Positions 54,398 to 63,694 of a stretch of 64,000 bases of DNA are shown here, piece after piece. A program made the position numbers and the translations under genes. Source of the DNA: CAZBRS01 sp964494475 (GTDB taxonomy: Bacteria > Myxococcota_A > UBA9042 > CAZBRS01). The notes below the pieces were generated by a model, which had not been told where the DNA came from, did not search any database, and worked only from the letters and a program-made list of their open reading frames with translations. The DNA lies in NCBI GenBank assembly GCA_964494475.1, contig CAZBRS010000005.1, positions 62,001-126,000 of the forward strand, read 5' to 3'. Every line of letters begins with the position of its first letter. The first letter of the stretch is position 1.

Positions 54398-55564
54398 TCA
54401 CATCATCCACGGCTGGGGATCGAAGGCCTCGCCGTCCTTGCGCAGCTCGAAGTAGAGCAGCCGGTAGTCGTCGGTGCGGGCGGCGTCGAGCCAGCCAACG
54501 GCCTGGCGGCTCTTCACGACCTCGCCCTCCTTGACCTGCAGGATGCCCACGTGCGCGTACACGCTATGATAGCCGCTCGTGTGGTCGAGGATGACCGTCT
54601 TGCCGTAGCCACGAATCCAGCCCGCGAACACCACCTTGCCCCAATAGACGGCTCGGATGCGCGCGGCGCGGGGGTCCTCGCCCTCCAGGACCTTGGCCTC
54701 GTAGGCGAGCCCGCGCTGGGCCGGCGACGACGACGAGCGCCCGGCCAGGGCCACGCCGAAGGGTCGCACCAGGCGGCAGGGCTGCAGCGGCGGGCGCAGC
54801 TGGCCGCGCGCCTGGTGGAAGCCCAGGCGCTCCTCGCGCCACGTCTTCAGCGTGCGGATCTTCTCGGTCAGCTTCTTCTCGGCGCCGGCCAGCTCGGCCT
54901 GGTACTTTCCGTACACCCCTTCCTCGGTCTCGAGGCGGTGCAGGATCTCCTTGCGCGTGGCGATGGCCTCCTCGATGGCGGCCAGCTCGGCCTTCAGCCG
55001 GGCCCGCACGTCCTCGTAGCGCGCCAGATCGAGCTGGCGCTCGGCTACGGCGCTCGCGTAGAGCGCGGCCAGGCCGGCCAGCTCGGTCAGCGCCTTGCGG
55101 TTCGCTTCGAGCACCTTCGAGAAGTAGCGTCGCGCCTTGAGCGCGTTCTGCAGTTCGGTCTGGTCGAGCAGCGGGGCCACGTCGCGCCGCTTGCGCGCCG
55201 CCAGGATGCGCCGCAGGGCCTCCTGCACCGAGTCGGCCTTCATTCCCAGGTTCGCCTTGGCGGCGGCCAGGCTGGCCTCCTCCTCGGCCAGGCGCACCTT
55301 CAGGGCCTCGAGGTCGGCCTCGAGCCGCTTCTGCTCGTCGCGGCCCTTCTCCTCGGCGAACTCGAGCTGCTCGAGCACCTCGAGGATGCTCAGCTCCTCG
55401 ACCAGCAGGTTCTTGTACTTCTCGAGCCCCGCGGCCGCCACCGGCCGGGGCGTCACCGCCGGCGTGGAGTCGGCCGTGGTGTCGGGCACCTGCGACGCGG
55501 CGGGGAGCGCCGGCTCCTCGGCCGCGAGCGAGGCAGCGAGCAGCAGGGCGAGCAGCGCGGCCAT
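54398..55564 (-). CDS. envC: EnvC-like murein hydrolase activator (degenerate LytM)
   Basis: 388 residues with a signal peptide (ends LAAE). A long coiled coil (about 45-250) with Glu/Ala/Leu heptads leads to a C-terminal M23 fold. The fold keeps GYGKTVILDHTSG and YFELRKDGEAFDPQPW, matching E. coli EnvC closely, but it lacks the zinc ligands of active LytM (QRG for HxG, LLYFE for HLHFE). EnvC does not cut peptidoglycan itself; it activates amidases when FtsEX signals. FtsX and FtsE lie directly upstream in the same operon. The amidase at 2507-5590 is a possible target, though unlinked. Confidence 0.88.
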   Translation of the reverse strand: MAALLALLLAASLAAEEPALPAASQVPDTTADSTPAVTPRPVAAAGLEKYKNLLVEELSILEVLEQLEFAEEKGRDEQKRLEADLEALKVRLAEEEASLAAAKANLGMKADSVQEALRRILAARKRRDVAPLLDQTELQNALKARRYFSKVLEANRKALTELAGLAALYASAVAERQLDLARYEDVRARLKAELAAIEEAIATRKEILHRLETEEGVYGKYQAELAGAEKKLTEKIRTLKTWREERLGFHQARGQLRPPLQPCRLVRPFGVALAGRSSSSPAQRGLAYEAKVLEGEDPRAARIRAVYWGKVVFAGWIRGYGKTVILDHTSGYHSVYAHVGILQVKEGEVVKSRQAVGWLDAARTDDYRLLYFELRKDGEAFDPQPWMM

Positions 55565-55575
55565 CTTTCAACCGC

Positions 55576-56469
55576 CTAGATCTTCAAGTATTTGCCGACG
55601 CTCATCCACGTGCCGAGCAGGCCGAGCGACACGCCGCCCAGCAGGAAGAGCACCGCGACGCCGGGGGGCAGCAGGTCGAGCTGCAGCGAGACGAGGTAGT
55701 CGCTCGTGAGCGTGGTCTGCACGTGGCTGTTCAGGAAGGCCACCAGGATCAGCGCGATGACGCCCCCCGCCAGGCCCTGCACCCCGCCCTGCAGGAAGAA
55801 CGGGGTCTTGATGAAGCCGTTGGTGGCCCCCACCAGGCGCATGACGCCGATCTCGTCGCCGCGCGCCAGCACCGCCAGGCGGATGTTCGAGTACACGAAG
55901 AAGAGCGCCGCCAGGATGACGATGGAGGCGATCAGCACGCCCAGGTAGCGGAACGAGTCGATGAGCACCAGGATCAGCCGGTAGCGGTCGAGGCCGTGCA
56001 CGACCTCGTCGACCCACTGGACCTCCTTCATGCGCGAGATCCAGCCCAGGATGTCGTTGACCTTCTCGGTGGTGATGCGCTGCCCCCGCAGCTGAATCTC
56101 GACCGCGGGCTGGAGCGGCAGCGCCTCGCGCGGCAGGCCCGCCACCAGGTCCTTGCCGAGCAGCTCCTGCACCTCGGCCTCGACCTCCTCGGGCGCCACG
56201 AAGCGCACGTCCTCGACCGCGTCCATCTCCTCGAGCGTCTGCTTGAACGACAGCATGTCGCGCTCGGGGGTGTCGGCCTTCAGGTAGACCGTGAGGCGCA
56301 GGCTCTCGGAGAAGTGGTCGACCAGGCTGCCCACGTGCGTGACGAAGACCAGGAAGAAGCCGATGAGCACCAGCGCCACCGAGATGGTGAGCGTGGACAT
56401 CGACGTGACCAGCCACGACGCGCCGAGCCCCTTGAACCCGTTCCTCACCAGGTACCACGCCGTGTACAT
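55576..56469 (-). CDS. ftsX: Cell division ABC permease FtsX
   Basis: 297 residues with four membrane spans: one near residues 22-45, then three after about 170. The large periplasmic loop between spans 1 and 2 (about 45-165) is the EnvC-binding part. It starts 3 bp after ftsE and ends 11 bp before envC. It conveys the FtsE ATPase cycle across the membrane during division. Confidence 0.93.
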   Translation of the reverse strand: MYTAWYLVRNGFKGLGASWLVTSMSTLTISVALVLIGFFLVFVTHVGSLVDHFSESLRLTVYLKADTPERDMLSFKQTLEEMDAVEDVRFVAPEEVEAEVQELLGKDLVAGLPREALPLQPAVEIQLRGQRITTEKVNDILGWISRMKEVQWVDEVVHGLDRYRLILVLIDSFRYLGVLIASIVILAALFFVYSNIRLAVLARGDEIGVMRLVGATNGFIKTPFFLQGGVQGLAGGVIALILVAFLNSHVQTTLTSDYLVSLQLDLLPPGVAVLFLLGGVSLGLLGTWMSVGKYLKI

Positions 56470-56472
56470 GCG

Positions 56473-57141
<669 letters not shown>

Positions 57142-57148
57142 GGCGCCG

Positions 57149-57177
57149 GTTGTACCCGAATCGCCGGACGGGTTCAA
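57149..57177 (-). promoter_or_regulatory. Promoter of ftsE-ftsX-envC
   Basis: Minus strand: TTGAAC (57177-57172), 17-bp spacer, TACAAC (57154-57149). The predicted start of transcription falls at or next to the ATG. Confidence 0.55.
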
Positions 57178-57191
57178 GACGCGATTGACCC

Positions 57192-57221
57192 TTGAAAACC
57201 TGGGCCCCCGTGGTAGATAAT
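57192..57221 (+). promoter_or_regulatory. Promoter of dnaA
   Basis: TTGAAA (57192-57197), 18 bp, GATAAT (57216-57221), in a short lower-G+C patch 25 bp before the ATG. No canonical DnaA box was seen near it. Confidence 0.55.
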
Positions 57222-57246
57222 ATCCTTCCTGACTTCTTGGTCCCCG

Positions 57247-58578
57247 ATGACGAACGCGTGGAGCCAGTTCCTCGACCACCTGCGCGCGTCGCCCACGATC
57301 TCGCCCCAGACGTACGAGACGTGGATCGCGCCGCTCACCTTCCTGCGCGAAGACGACAGCCGCGTCCACGTGCTCGCCCCCGACGCCTACTTCGCCGAGT
57401 GGATCGAGGACAACCTGCTCGACGTGCTCGAGCGCGGCTTCACCGAGGCCGCCGGCCACGTCGTCAGCTTCCAGCTCAGCTACCCCACGCCGCTGGCCTC
57501 GGCCCGCGCCAGCCGCAAGCCCCCGCGGCCCGATCTGAACCCGAACTTCACCTTCGAGCGCTTCGTGCCCGGCCGCGCCAACGCCGAGGCCCACACCGCC
57601 GCGCGCTCGGTGTCCGAGAAGCCCAAGTCGTTCAATCCCCTGTACATCGCGGGGGGCGTCGGCCTCGGCAAGACCCACCTGGTGCAGGCCATCGGGCATC
57701 ACCTGGTGGCCAACAAGCCGAACCTGTTCGTGCGCTACATCTCGGGCGAGCGCTACGTCAACGACCTGATGGCGGCCCTTCGCGGGATCGGCAAGTCGAC
57801 CGCGGCGCTCGACGACTTCCGCACCCAGTTCCGGCGCGACTGCGACATCCTGCTCATCGACGACATCCACTTCATCGCGGGCAAGGAGAAGTCGCAGGAG
57901 GAGTTCTTCCACACCTTCAACGACCTGTACAACGCCGGCAAGCAGATCGTCATGTGCGGCAACCAGCTGCCGGCCGACATCCCCGACCTGCCCGACAAGC
58001 TGCGCAGCCGCCTGCAGTGGAACCTGGTGGTCGAGATCAAGCCGCCCGAGCTTCCCCTGCGCATCGCCATCCTGCAGGACAAGGCCCGGCGCATGGGGCT
58101 CACGCTGGCCGACGACGTGGCCTACCGCCTGGCCGAGAACGTGGCCGAGAGCGTGCGCCAGCTCGAGAGCGCCCTCGCCAACCTGCAGTTCCGCTGCAGC
58201 CTGCTGTCGGCGCCGCCCACGGTCGAGCTGGTCGATCAGGTGCTCAGAGAGCTCTTCCGCATGACCGAGAAGCCCGCCATGAGCGCCGAGATGATCCTGC
58301 AGGCCGTGGCCCGGCAGCGCGGCATGCGCCCCCATCAATTGAAGGGCGCCAGCCGCGATCGCGCCACCGTCTCGGCGCGCCAGCTGGCCCTGTACGTGTG
58401 CCGCAAGCACACCGACCTGTCGGCGCCGGCCCTGGCGGCGTTCTTCGGCGTGGGCAGCCACGCCACGGTGCTGAACGCCGAGCAGAAGATCGAGCGCGAG
58501 TTGAAGGTCGACGCCAACCTGCGCAAGGAGCACGAGCAGGTGCTCGGGCTCATCGAGCAGATCCGAAGGGAGATCTGA
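57247..58578 (+). CDS. dnaA: Chromosomal replication initiator DnaA, with unusual domain IV motif
   Basis: 443 residues. Domain I is present. The AAA+ domain begins LNPNFTFERFVPG, with Walker A GGVGLGKTH (K142), Walker B LLIDDIHF and the arginine finger region KLRSRLQW. Domain IV starts SAEMILQAVARQRG. The near-invariant GRDHTTV that reads the DnaA box is VGSHATV at 402-408, with Ser for Asp, Ala for Thr and Val for Gly, though His405 stays. The ATP-dependent opening of the origin should be intact, but the DNA sequence it prefers may not be TTATCCACA. It precedes dnaN, with a candidate origin between. Confidence 0.93.
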   Translation: MTNAWSQFLDHLRASPTISPQTYETWIAPLTFLREDDSRVHVLAPDAYFAEWIEDNLLDVLERGFTEAAGHVVSFQLSYPTPLASARASRKPPRPDLNPNFTFERFVPGRANAEAHTAARSVSEKPKSFNPLYIAGGVGLGKTHLVQAIGHHLVANKPNLFVRYISGERYVNDLMAALRGIGKSTAALDDFRTQFRRDCDILLIDDIHFIAGKEKSQEEFFHTFNDLYNAGKQIVMCGNQLPADIPDLPDKLRSRLQWNLVVEIKPPELPLRIAILQDKARRMGLTLADDVAYRLAENVAESVRQLESALANLQFRCSLLSAPPTVELVDQVLRELFRMTEKPAMSAEMILQAVARQRGMRPHQLKGASRDRATVSARQLALYVCRKHTDLSAPALAAFFGVGSHATVLNAEQKIERELKVDANLRKEHEQVLGLIEQIRREI

Positions 58579-58748
58579 CAGTGAGCGCACGAACAACCGA
58601 CAGGCGCTGTTCGCTCGCTTCCCGAACGATCCCCGCTCGATCCGCGTCAACTGACAGCATGACAGGCCCAGAAGAAGGAAGAAGAGCTCCATGATCGTGG
58701 TTTTTTCTTCTTCGTCTCGAGGGCCTGTCAGGGCTGTTCGAACTGTCA
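58576..58748. other. Candidate origin of replication (dnaA-dnaN spacer)
   Basis: The spacer holds TGACAG at 58576, 58652 and 58660, its complement CTGTCA at 58725 and 58743, and CGACAG at 58598. The 10-bp arms TGACAGGCCC (58660-58669) and GGGCCTGTCA (58721-58730) form an inverted repeat around a purine run of AAG/GAA triplets, like DnaA-trios, and a T6 tract. It is visibly less G+C-rich than its surroundings. Position between dnaA and dnaN is a common origin site. No canonical TTATCCACA box was seen. Confidence 0.55.
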
Positions 58749-58767
58749 GTCAAGGTGGAGGAAGGTC

Positions 58768-59919
58768 ATGAAGTTCACCGTGGGTCGCGACAAGCTCCTC
58801 GACGTCATCCGCAAGGTGCAGGCCGTCATCGACCGCAAGACCACGTCCACGATCCTGTCCAACGTGCTGGTCGGCTCCGACCCTCGCGAGGCCGGGAGGG
58901 TGGTCATCGTGGCCACCGACTTCGAGACGTCGTTCCGTGGCTTCCTCGACGCCGCCACGCTCGACGAGCCCGGCCAGTTCGTGGTCAACGGCAAGTCGTT
59001 CTACGAGATCGTGCGCACGCTCGGCGAGCACGACGTGGTCGTCTCGACCGACGAGAACCGCGTGCGCATCCAGTCGGGCAAGTCGAGCTTCCACCTGAAC
59101 ACGTTCCCGGTCGAGGACTACCCGAAGATCCCCGACTTCGGCGCCGTCGACCTGGTCGAGTTCGGCAAGGACGTGATCAGCAAGATGATCCGCTGCTCGG
59201 CGTTCTCGGTCTCGTCCGACCACTCGCGCCCGAACCTGAACGGCGTGTTCTTCACCATGAACGGCAAGGACGACGGCTACCTGCTGACCATGGTCTCGAC
59301 CGACGGCCACCGCCTGTCGCGCATCGAGGTCAAGGTGCCGCGACCCATGGACGCCCCCGACGTCAACGGCACCGCCATCCTGCACCGCAAGGGCCTGGCG
59401 GTCATGAAGTCCATGCTCGAGACCGGCGACGAGTTCTGCCAGATCGGCTTCGACGACCGCAACGTCATCTTCAAGGTCGACAACGCGGTGGTCAGCATCC
59501 GCCCGATCGAAGAGACCTTCCCCGAGTACCGCAACGTCATCCCGCGCGAGTTCCCGGTCAAGGTCGTGCTGCCGCGCAAGCCGCTCGAAGAGATGATCCG
59601 GCGCGTGTCGGTGCTGAACAGCCCGCAGGTCAAGGCCATCCGCGTGCGCGTGGCGCCCGGCGTGGTCGAGACCATCGCCTCGAACCCCGAGCTCGGCGAA
59701 GGCCGCGACGAGCTGCCCATCGGCTACGACGGCGTCGAGGTCTCGGCCGCGTTCAACTACCAGTTCTTCCTCGAGACGCTCTCGGTCATCGACGAGGGCC
59801 AGATCTCGCTCGAGTTCATCGACACCATCTCGGCCTGCCGCATGGTGCCCGTGGCCGACGCGGGGGATCAGGGCCCCGCCTACGACGCCATGTTCATCAT
59901 CATGCCCATGCGCATGTAG
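58768..59919 (+). CDS. dnaN: DNA polymerase III beta sliding clamp
   Basis: 383 residues, three beta-clamp domains. MKFTVGRDKLLDVIRKVQAVI at the start and the C-terminal MPMRM are typical. GGAGGAAGG precedes the ATG. The clamp ring tethers DNA polymerase III to DNA. It is followed by recF after 15 bp. Confidence 0.97.
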   Translation: MKFTVGRDKLLDVIRKVQAVIDRKTTSTILSNVLVGSDPREAGRVVIVATDFETSFRGFLDAATLDEPGQFVVNGKSFYEIVRTLGEHDVVVSTDENRVRIQSGKSSFHLNTFPVEDYPKIPDFGAVDLVEFGKDVISKMIRCSAFSVSSDHSRPNLNGVFFTMNGKDDGYLLTMVSTDGHRLSRIEVKVPRPMDAPDVNGTAILHRKGLAVMKSMLETGDEFCQIGFDDRNVIFKVDNAVVSIRPIEETFPEYRNVIPREFPVKVVLPRKPLEEMIRRVSVLNSPQVKAIRVRVAPGVVETIASNPELGEGRDELPIGYDGVEVSAAFNYQFFLETLSVIDEGQISLEFIDTISACRMVPVADAGDQGPAYDAMFIIMPMRM

Positions 59920-59934
59920 GCCCGCCACTGCCCG

Positions 59935-61029
59935 ATGCGCCTGCTCTCGCTCGACGTCGCCGACTTCCGCAACCTGGCCCTCGCCCGGCTCGAGCCCGGT
60001 CCCCGCTTCAACGTGCTGCACGGCGACAACGCCCAGGGCAAGACCAACCTGCTCGAGGCCATCCACCTGGTGGCCTTCCTGCGCTCGTTCCGCTCGCGGC
60101 GCGCGCGCGACGTCATCCGCTGGGACGCCGAGGAGGCGCGCCTCGACGCGCACGTCGAGGACGGCGGGGTCGAGAGCCGCGTGCGCATCGTGCTGCGCCC
60201 CGGCGAGCGCGTGGTCGAGCTCGACGGCAAGCGCGTACGCTCTCCCATGAGCTACTACGGGCTCTTCCGCTGCGTGCTGTTCGGACCCGACGACCTCGAC
60301 TTGACCAAGGGCAGCCCCGAGGCGCGTCGGCGCTACCTCGATCGCATCCTCTTCCTGTCCGATCCCGGCTTCTGGACGGCCCTGAAGGGCTACAACGAGG
60401 CCGTCGACGCCCGCAACCGCCTGCTGCAGCAGCACGAGACCGATGCCCGCCTGTTCCGGGGCTTCGAGGCGCAGATCGCCGAGCACGCCCTGGGGGTGCT
60501 CACGCGCCGCAAGCAGGTCATGACGCGGGTGTCGGCCCTGCTCGGCGACCTGGTGACCAGCCTCGCGCGCTGGCGCGACTCGGGGTTGAAGGCCACCTAC
60601 GCGCCGTCGGTGCCCCAGGCGGCCTGGACCGTCGAGGCCTACCGCGAGCGCCTCGAGGCCACCCGCGAGCGCGACGCCGTGCGCGGCTACACGTCGATCG
60701 GGCCCCACAAGGACGATCTCGAGCTCACCTTCGGCAACGGCCGCTCCTTCCGTTCGTTCGCGTCCCAGGGCCAGCACCGCCTGCTGGCCATCCTGCTCAA
60801 GATCACCGAGATGGAGGTGCTCGACCGCATCACGGGCAGCTACCCCGTGCTGCTGCTCGACGACGTCTCCAGCGAGCTCGACGCCGGGCACCACGAGCTG
60901 TTGCAGGCGCACCTCGAGCGTACGGGCGGCCAGGTCTTCGTCACCACCACCGACCGCGAGGTGCTTCCCGCCACGGCCGACATCCGCTACTATCGGGTCG
61001 CCGCGGGCACCCTCACAGGAGGCACTTGA
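59935..61029 (+). CDS. recF: DNA replication and repair protein RecF
   Basis: 364 residues, SMC-like ATPase. Walker A is GDNAQGKTNLLEA, the signature is FASQGQHRLLA, and LLLDDVSSELD is Walker B. RecF helps load RecA at single-strand gaps. Its stop overlaps the murA start (TGATG). Confidence 0.95.
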   Translation: MRLLSLDVADFRNLALARLEPGPRFNVLHGDNAQGKTNLLEAIHLVAFLRSFRSRRARDVIRWDAEEARLDAHVEDGGVESRVRIVLRPGERVVELDGKRVRSPMSYYGLFRCVLFGPDDLDLTKGSPEARRRYLDRILFLSDPGFWTALKGYNEAVDARNRLLQQHETDARLFRGFEAQIAEHALGVLTRRKQVMTRVSALLGDLVTSLARWRDSGLKATYAPSVPQAAWTVEAYRERLEATRERDAVRGYTSIGPHKDDLELTFGNGRSFRSFASQGQHRLLAILLKITEMEVLDRITGSYPVLLLDDVSSELDAGHHELLQAHLERTGGQVFVTTTDREVLPATADIRYYRVAAGTLTGGT

Positions 61030-62309
61030 TGACCCAGTTCATCGTCGAGGGCGGTTACCGTCTCGATGGCGAGTACCGCGTCTCGGGCAACAAGAACGAG
61101 GCGCTCCCCATCGTCGCCGCCTGCGTGCTGGCCGGCGGCCCGGTCACGCTGCGCAACCTTCCCGAGATCCGCGACGTGCGCGCGCTCGTCGAGATCCTGG
61201 GCCAGCTCGGCTGCGTGGTCACCGAGCCCGAGCCGAACGTGGTGGTGCTCGACGCCCGCCCCATGCAGGCCGGCACCATCCCCGAAGAGCTCGGTCGGCG
61301 CATCCGCGCGTCGATCCTGCTCGCCGGGCCCTTGCTGGCCCGCTTCGGCCGGGTGGTGCTGCCCCCGCCGGGGGGCGACGTCATCGGCCGCCGGCGCCTC
61401 GACACGCACTTCGACGCCTTCAAGACCATGGGCGCGCGGGTCGAGATCGGGCGCTCGTACTTCCTCGAGACCCGGGGGCTCCGCGGCGCCGAGCTCTTCC
61501 TCGACGAGCAGAGCGTCACGGCCACCGAGAACATCGTCATGGCCGCCGTGCTGGCCGAGGGCACGACCACGGTGATGAACGCCGCCCTCGAGCCCCACGT
61601 GCAGGGGCTCTGCCGCTTCCTGAACGGCCTGGGCGCGCGCATCGAGGGCCTCGGCACCAACTTCCTGACCATCCACGGGGTGCCGGCGCTCACGGGCGGC
61701 GAGTACACCATCGGCGGCGACTACCTCGAGGCCGGCAGCATCATCGGCCTGGCCGCGGTCACGAACTCCGAGGTCACCGTCCAGGGCGTCGATCCGCGCG
61801 ACCTGCGCGTCATCCTGGCGACCTTCGAGCGGCTGGGCATCCGCACGCACCTGCACGGCGCCGACATCTTCGTGCCCACCAACCAGGAGCTCGTGGTGCG
61901 CGCCGACTACCACGGCGCCATCCCCAAGATCGACGACGCCCCGTGGCCGCAGTTCCCCACCGATCTCATGAGCATCGCCATCGTCGCGGCCACCCAGGCC
62001 AGCGGCACCATCCTCTTCTTCGAGAAGATGTACGAGGGGCGCATGTTCTTCGTCGACACCCTCATCGGCATGGGCGCGCGCATCATCATGTGCGACCCGC
62101 ACCGCGTGGTGGTGGTCGGCCCCTCCGAGCTCTACGGCACGCGCATGGAGAGCCCCGACATCCGGGCCGGCATGGCGCTGCTCATCGCGGGCCTGGCCGC
62201 GCGGGGCACCAGCCGCATTGGCAACGTGCAGCAGATCGATCGCGGCTACGAGCGCATCGACCAGAAGCTGCAGAAGCTGGGGGCCCACATCGAGCGAGTG
62301 GAGGGATGA
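61029..62309 (+). CDS. murA: UDP-N-acetylglucosamine 1-carboxyvinyltransferase MurA, Cys-to-Asp form
   Basis: 426 residues. K22 in SGNKNEALP and RASILLAGPLLARFG match MurA. The loop that holds the fosfomycin-target Cys in E. coli (GGCTIG) is GGDVIG, with Asp117. An Asp at this position keeps activity and gives intrinsic fosfomycin resistance in Mycobacterium tuberculosis and Chlamydia. It makes the first committed peptidoglycan precursor. It replaces gyrB, which often follows recF. It overlaps recF and the next gene. Confidence 0.95.
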   Translation: MTQFIVEGGYRLDGEYRVSGNKNEALPIVAACVLAGGPVTLRNLPEIRDVRALVEILGQLGCVVTEPEPNVVVLDARPMQAGTIPEELGRRIRASILLAGPLLARFGRVVLPPPGGDVIGRRRLDTHFDAFKTMGARVEIGRSYFLETRGLRGAELFLDEQSVTATENIVMAAVLAEGTTTVMNAALEPHVQGLCRFLNGLGARIEGLGTNFLTIHGVPALTGGEYTIGGDYLEAGSIIGLAAVTNSEVTVQGVDPRDLRVILATFERLGIRTHLHGADIFVPTNQELVVRADYHGAIPKIDDAPWPQFPTDLMSIAIVAATQASGTILFFEKMYEGRMFFVDTLIGMGARIIMCDPHRVVVVGPSELYGTRMESPDIRAGMALLIAGLAARGTSRIGNVQQIDRGYERIDQKLQKLGAHIERVEG

Positions 62310-63694
62310 CCCCTCCGTTCCCGCTCCCGCGGGTGCGACCCGACCTGGTCTTCAGCCCCGACGCCGTCACCGATGCCCGCTTCGTGCGCACGCTGCGACC
62401 GCGGCCGGCCGAGCGCGACGTGCTCGACGCGCTCCGCGCGGGGGTGGCGTCGCTGCCCCTGCTCTGGAGTCGAACCAACGAAGCGCGGCGCCGGCGCGGG
62501 GAGGCGTCGCAGAGCCCCGACGACCTCTACCGCCGCCTCTGGAGCCTGGCGCGCGACCTGTGGTTCGAGCTCGACGCGCTGCCCGACTACGACCGGCTCT
62601 TCGCCTGGCTGCCCGAGCCCTCGGTCCGGGAGCTGCCGCTCGACACGTCGAAGGCCGTCTTCCTGTGCACGGGCTGCGGTCGGTGCTGCGACCACACCGA
62701 CGTCGGCCCCATCGGGCGCGCCGAGGCGCGGCGCATCGCCGGGGTGGTGCCCGGGTTCGAGACCCACGTGTCGTGGGTGAACGACCAGGTCGGGGTGCTG
62801 GCCGCGGGCTGCGAAGCCTGCCCCTACAAGCGCCCCGACGGGCTGTGCGCGATCCACGGCGAGCACGGGGCCGAGGCCAAGCCGTTGGTGTGCCGCCAGT
62901 TCCCCTACCGCTTCACGGTCGTCGACGGTCGGGTCGAGGTCACGCTCGACGCCGAGTGCTGGCAGCTCGCCGAGGCGCTGGAGGCCGGGCGGGCCGCTCC
63001 CGACGACGCCGCCCGTGACGTGCGGGCCGTGTGGGAGCTCGGCCCCATCGTCGAGCGCCTGCCCCCCGTGCGCTTCGCCGACCCCTTCACGACGCTCCCC
63101 GACGACGCATGGGAGGCGGCGCGGGGCGTGTTCGACCGCGAGATCGACGCGGGCGCCGGGGTGGTCGAGGCCCTGCTCGAGTTGCTCGGCGCCATTCCTC
63201 GCCGGCCGCCGGCCTTCCTCGACGAGGCGGCCTGGGCCCACGCCTTCGGCCCGGCCTTTCGCCCCGAACCCACCCGCTCCGAGGCCTGGCTGCTATCCCA
63301 GCTGAAGAGCCAGCTCGCCGCCTGGCGGGCGGGGGCCCCCTGGCGAGCGCCGCTCGGCGACCTGCTGCTGGTCGGACTCCAGCGCCTCGCGGCGCGCGCA
63401 CCCCTGCCTCCGCAGGACGCGACGGCGCGCGCGGTGTTCGTGCAGGTGGCGCGCTCGCACCTCGACGCGAAGAACGTCCTGAAGAAGGACAACCTCGAGC
63501 TCGGCGTCCTCTCGCTGGTCTGGCGCCTGCGCCTGGCCGAGGCGGCCCTGGGTCCCCGATCGGCCATTGACACGACGGTGGCCTCGAATAAACTCCTCAA
63601 GGATCGACGCCTCGGGGAATATTTCCGTCAGAATCAGGTGTTGTTCCGACGGCTGGCGGAGGCCCCGGTCGAATCTGCGGAGGAAAGAAGATGA
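62306..63694 (+). CDS. YkgJ-type Cys-cluster protein
   Basis: 462 residues. Near residue 120 it has FLCTGCGRCCDHTDVG, followed by CEACPYKRPDGLCAIHG and VCRQFPYRF. This CxxCxxCC plus later cysteines is the YkgJ/PF03692 zinc- or iron-cluster signature. The flanking domains (1-115 and 230-462) are longer than in typical family members and unrecognised. Role unknown. It overlaps murA (ATGA) and the next lipoprotein gene. Confidence 0.8.
   Translation: MTPPFPLPRVRPDLVFSPDAVTDARFVRTLRPRPAERDVLDALRAGVASLPLLWSRTNEARRRRGEASQSPDDLYRRLWSLARDLWFELDALPDYDRLFAWLPEPSVRELPLDTSKAVFLCTGCGRCCDHTDVGPIGRAEARRIAGVVPGFETHVSWVNDQVGVLAAGCEACPYKRPDGLCAIHGEHGAEAKPLVCRQFPYRFTVVDGRVEVTLDAECWQLAEALEAGRAAPDDAARDVRAVWELGPIVERLPPVRFADPFTTLPDDAWEAARGVFDREIDAGAGVVEALLELLGAIPRRPPAFLDEAAWAHAFGPAFRPEPTRSEAWLLSQLKSQLAAWRAGAPWRAPLGDLLLVGLQRLAARAPLPPQDATARAVFVQVARSHLDAKNVLKKDNLELGVLSLVWRLRLAEAALGPRSAIDTTVASNKLLKDRRLGEYFRQNQVLFRRLAEAPVESAEERR

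Noticed and set aside
58660..58730. Rho-independent terminator after dnaA
   Set aside because: The long hairpin has its T-run inside the loop side rather than after the stem, and the sequence fits an origin better.
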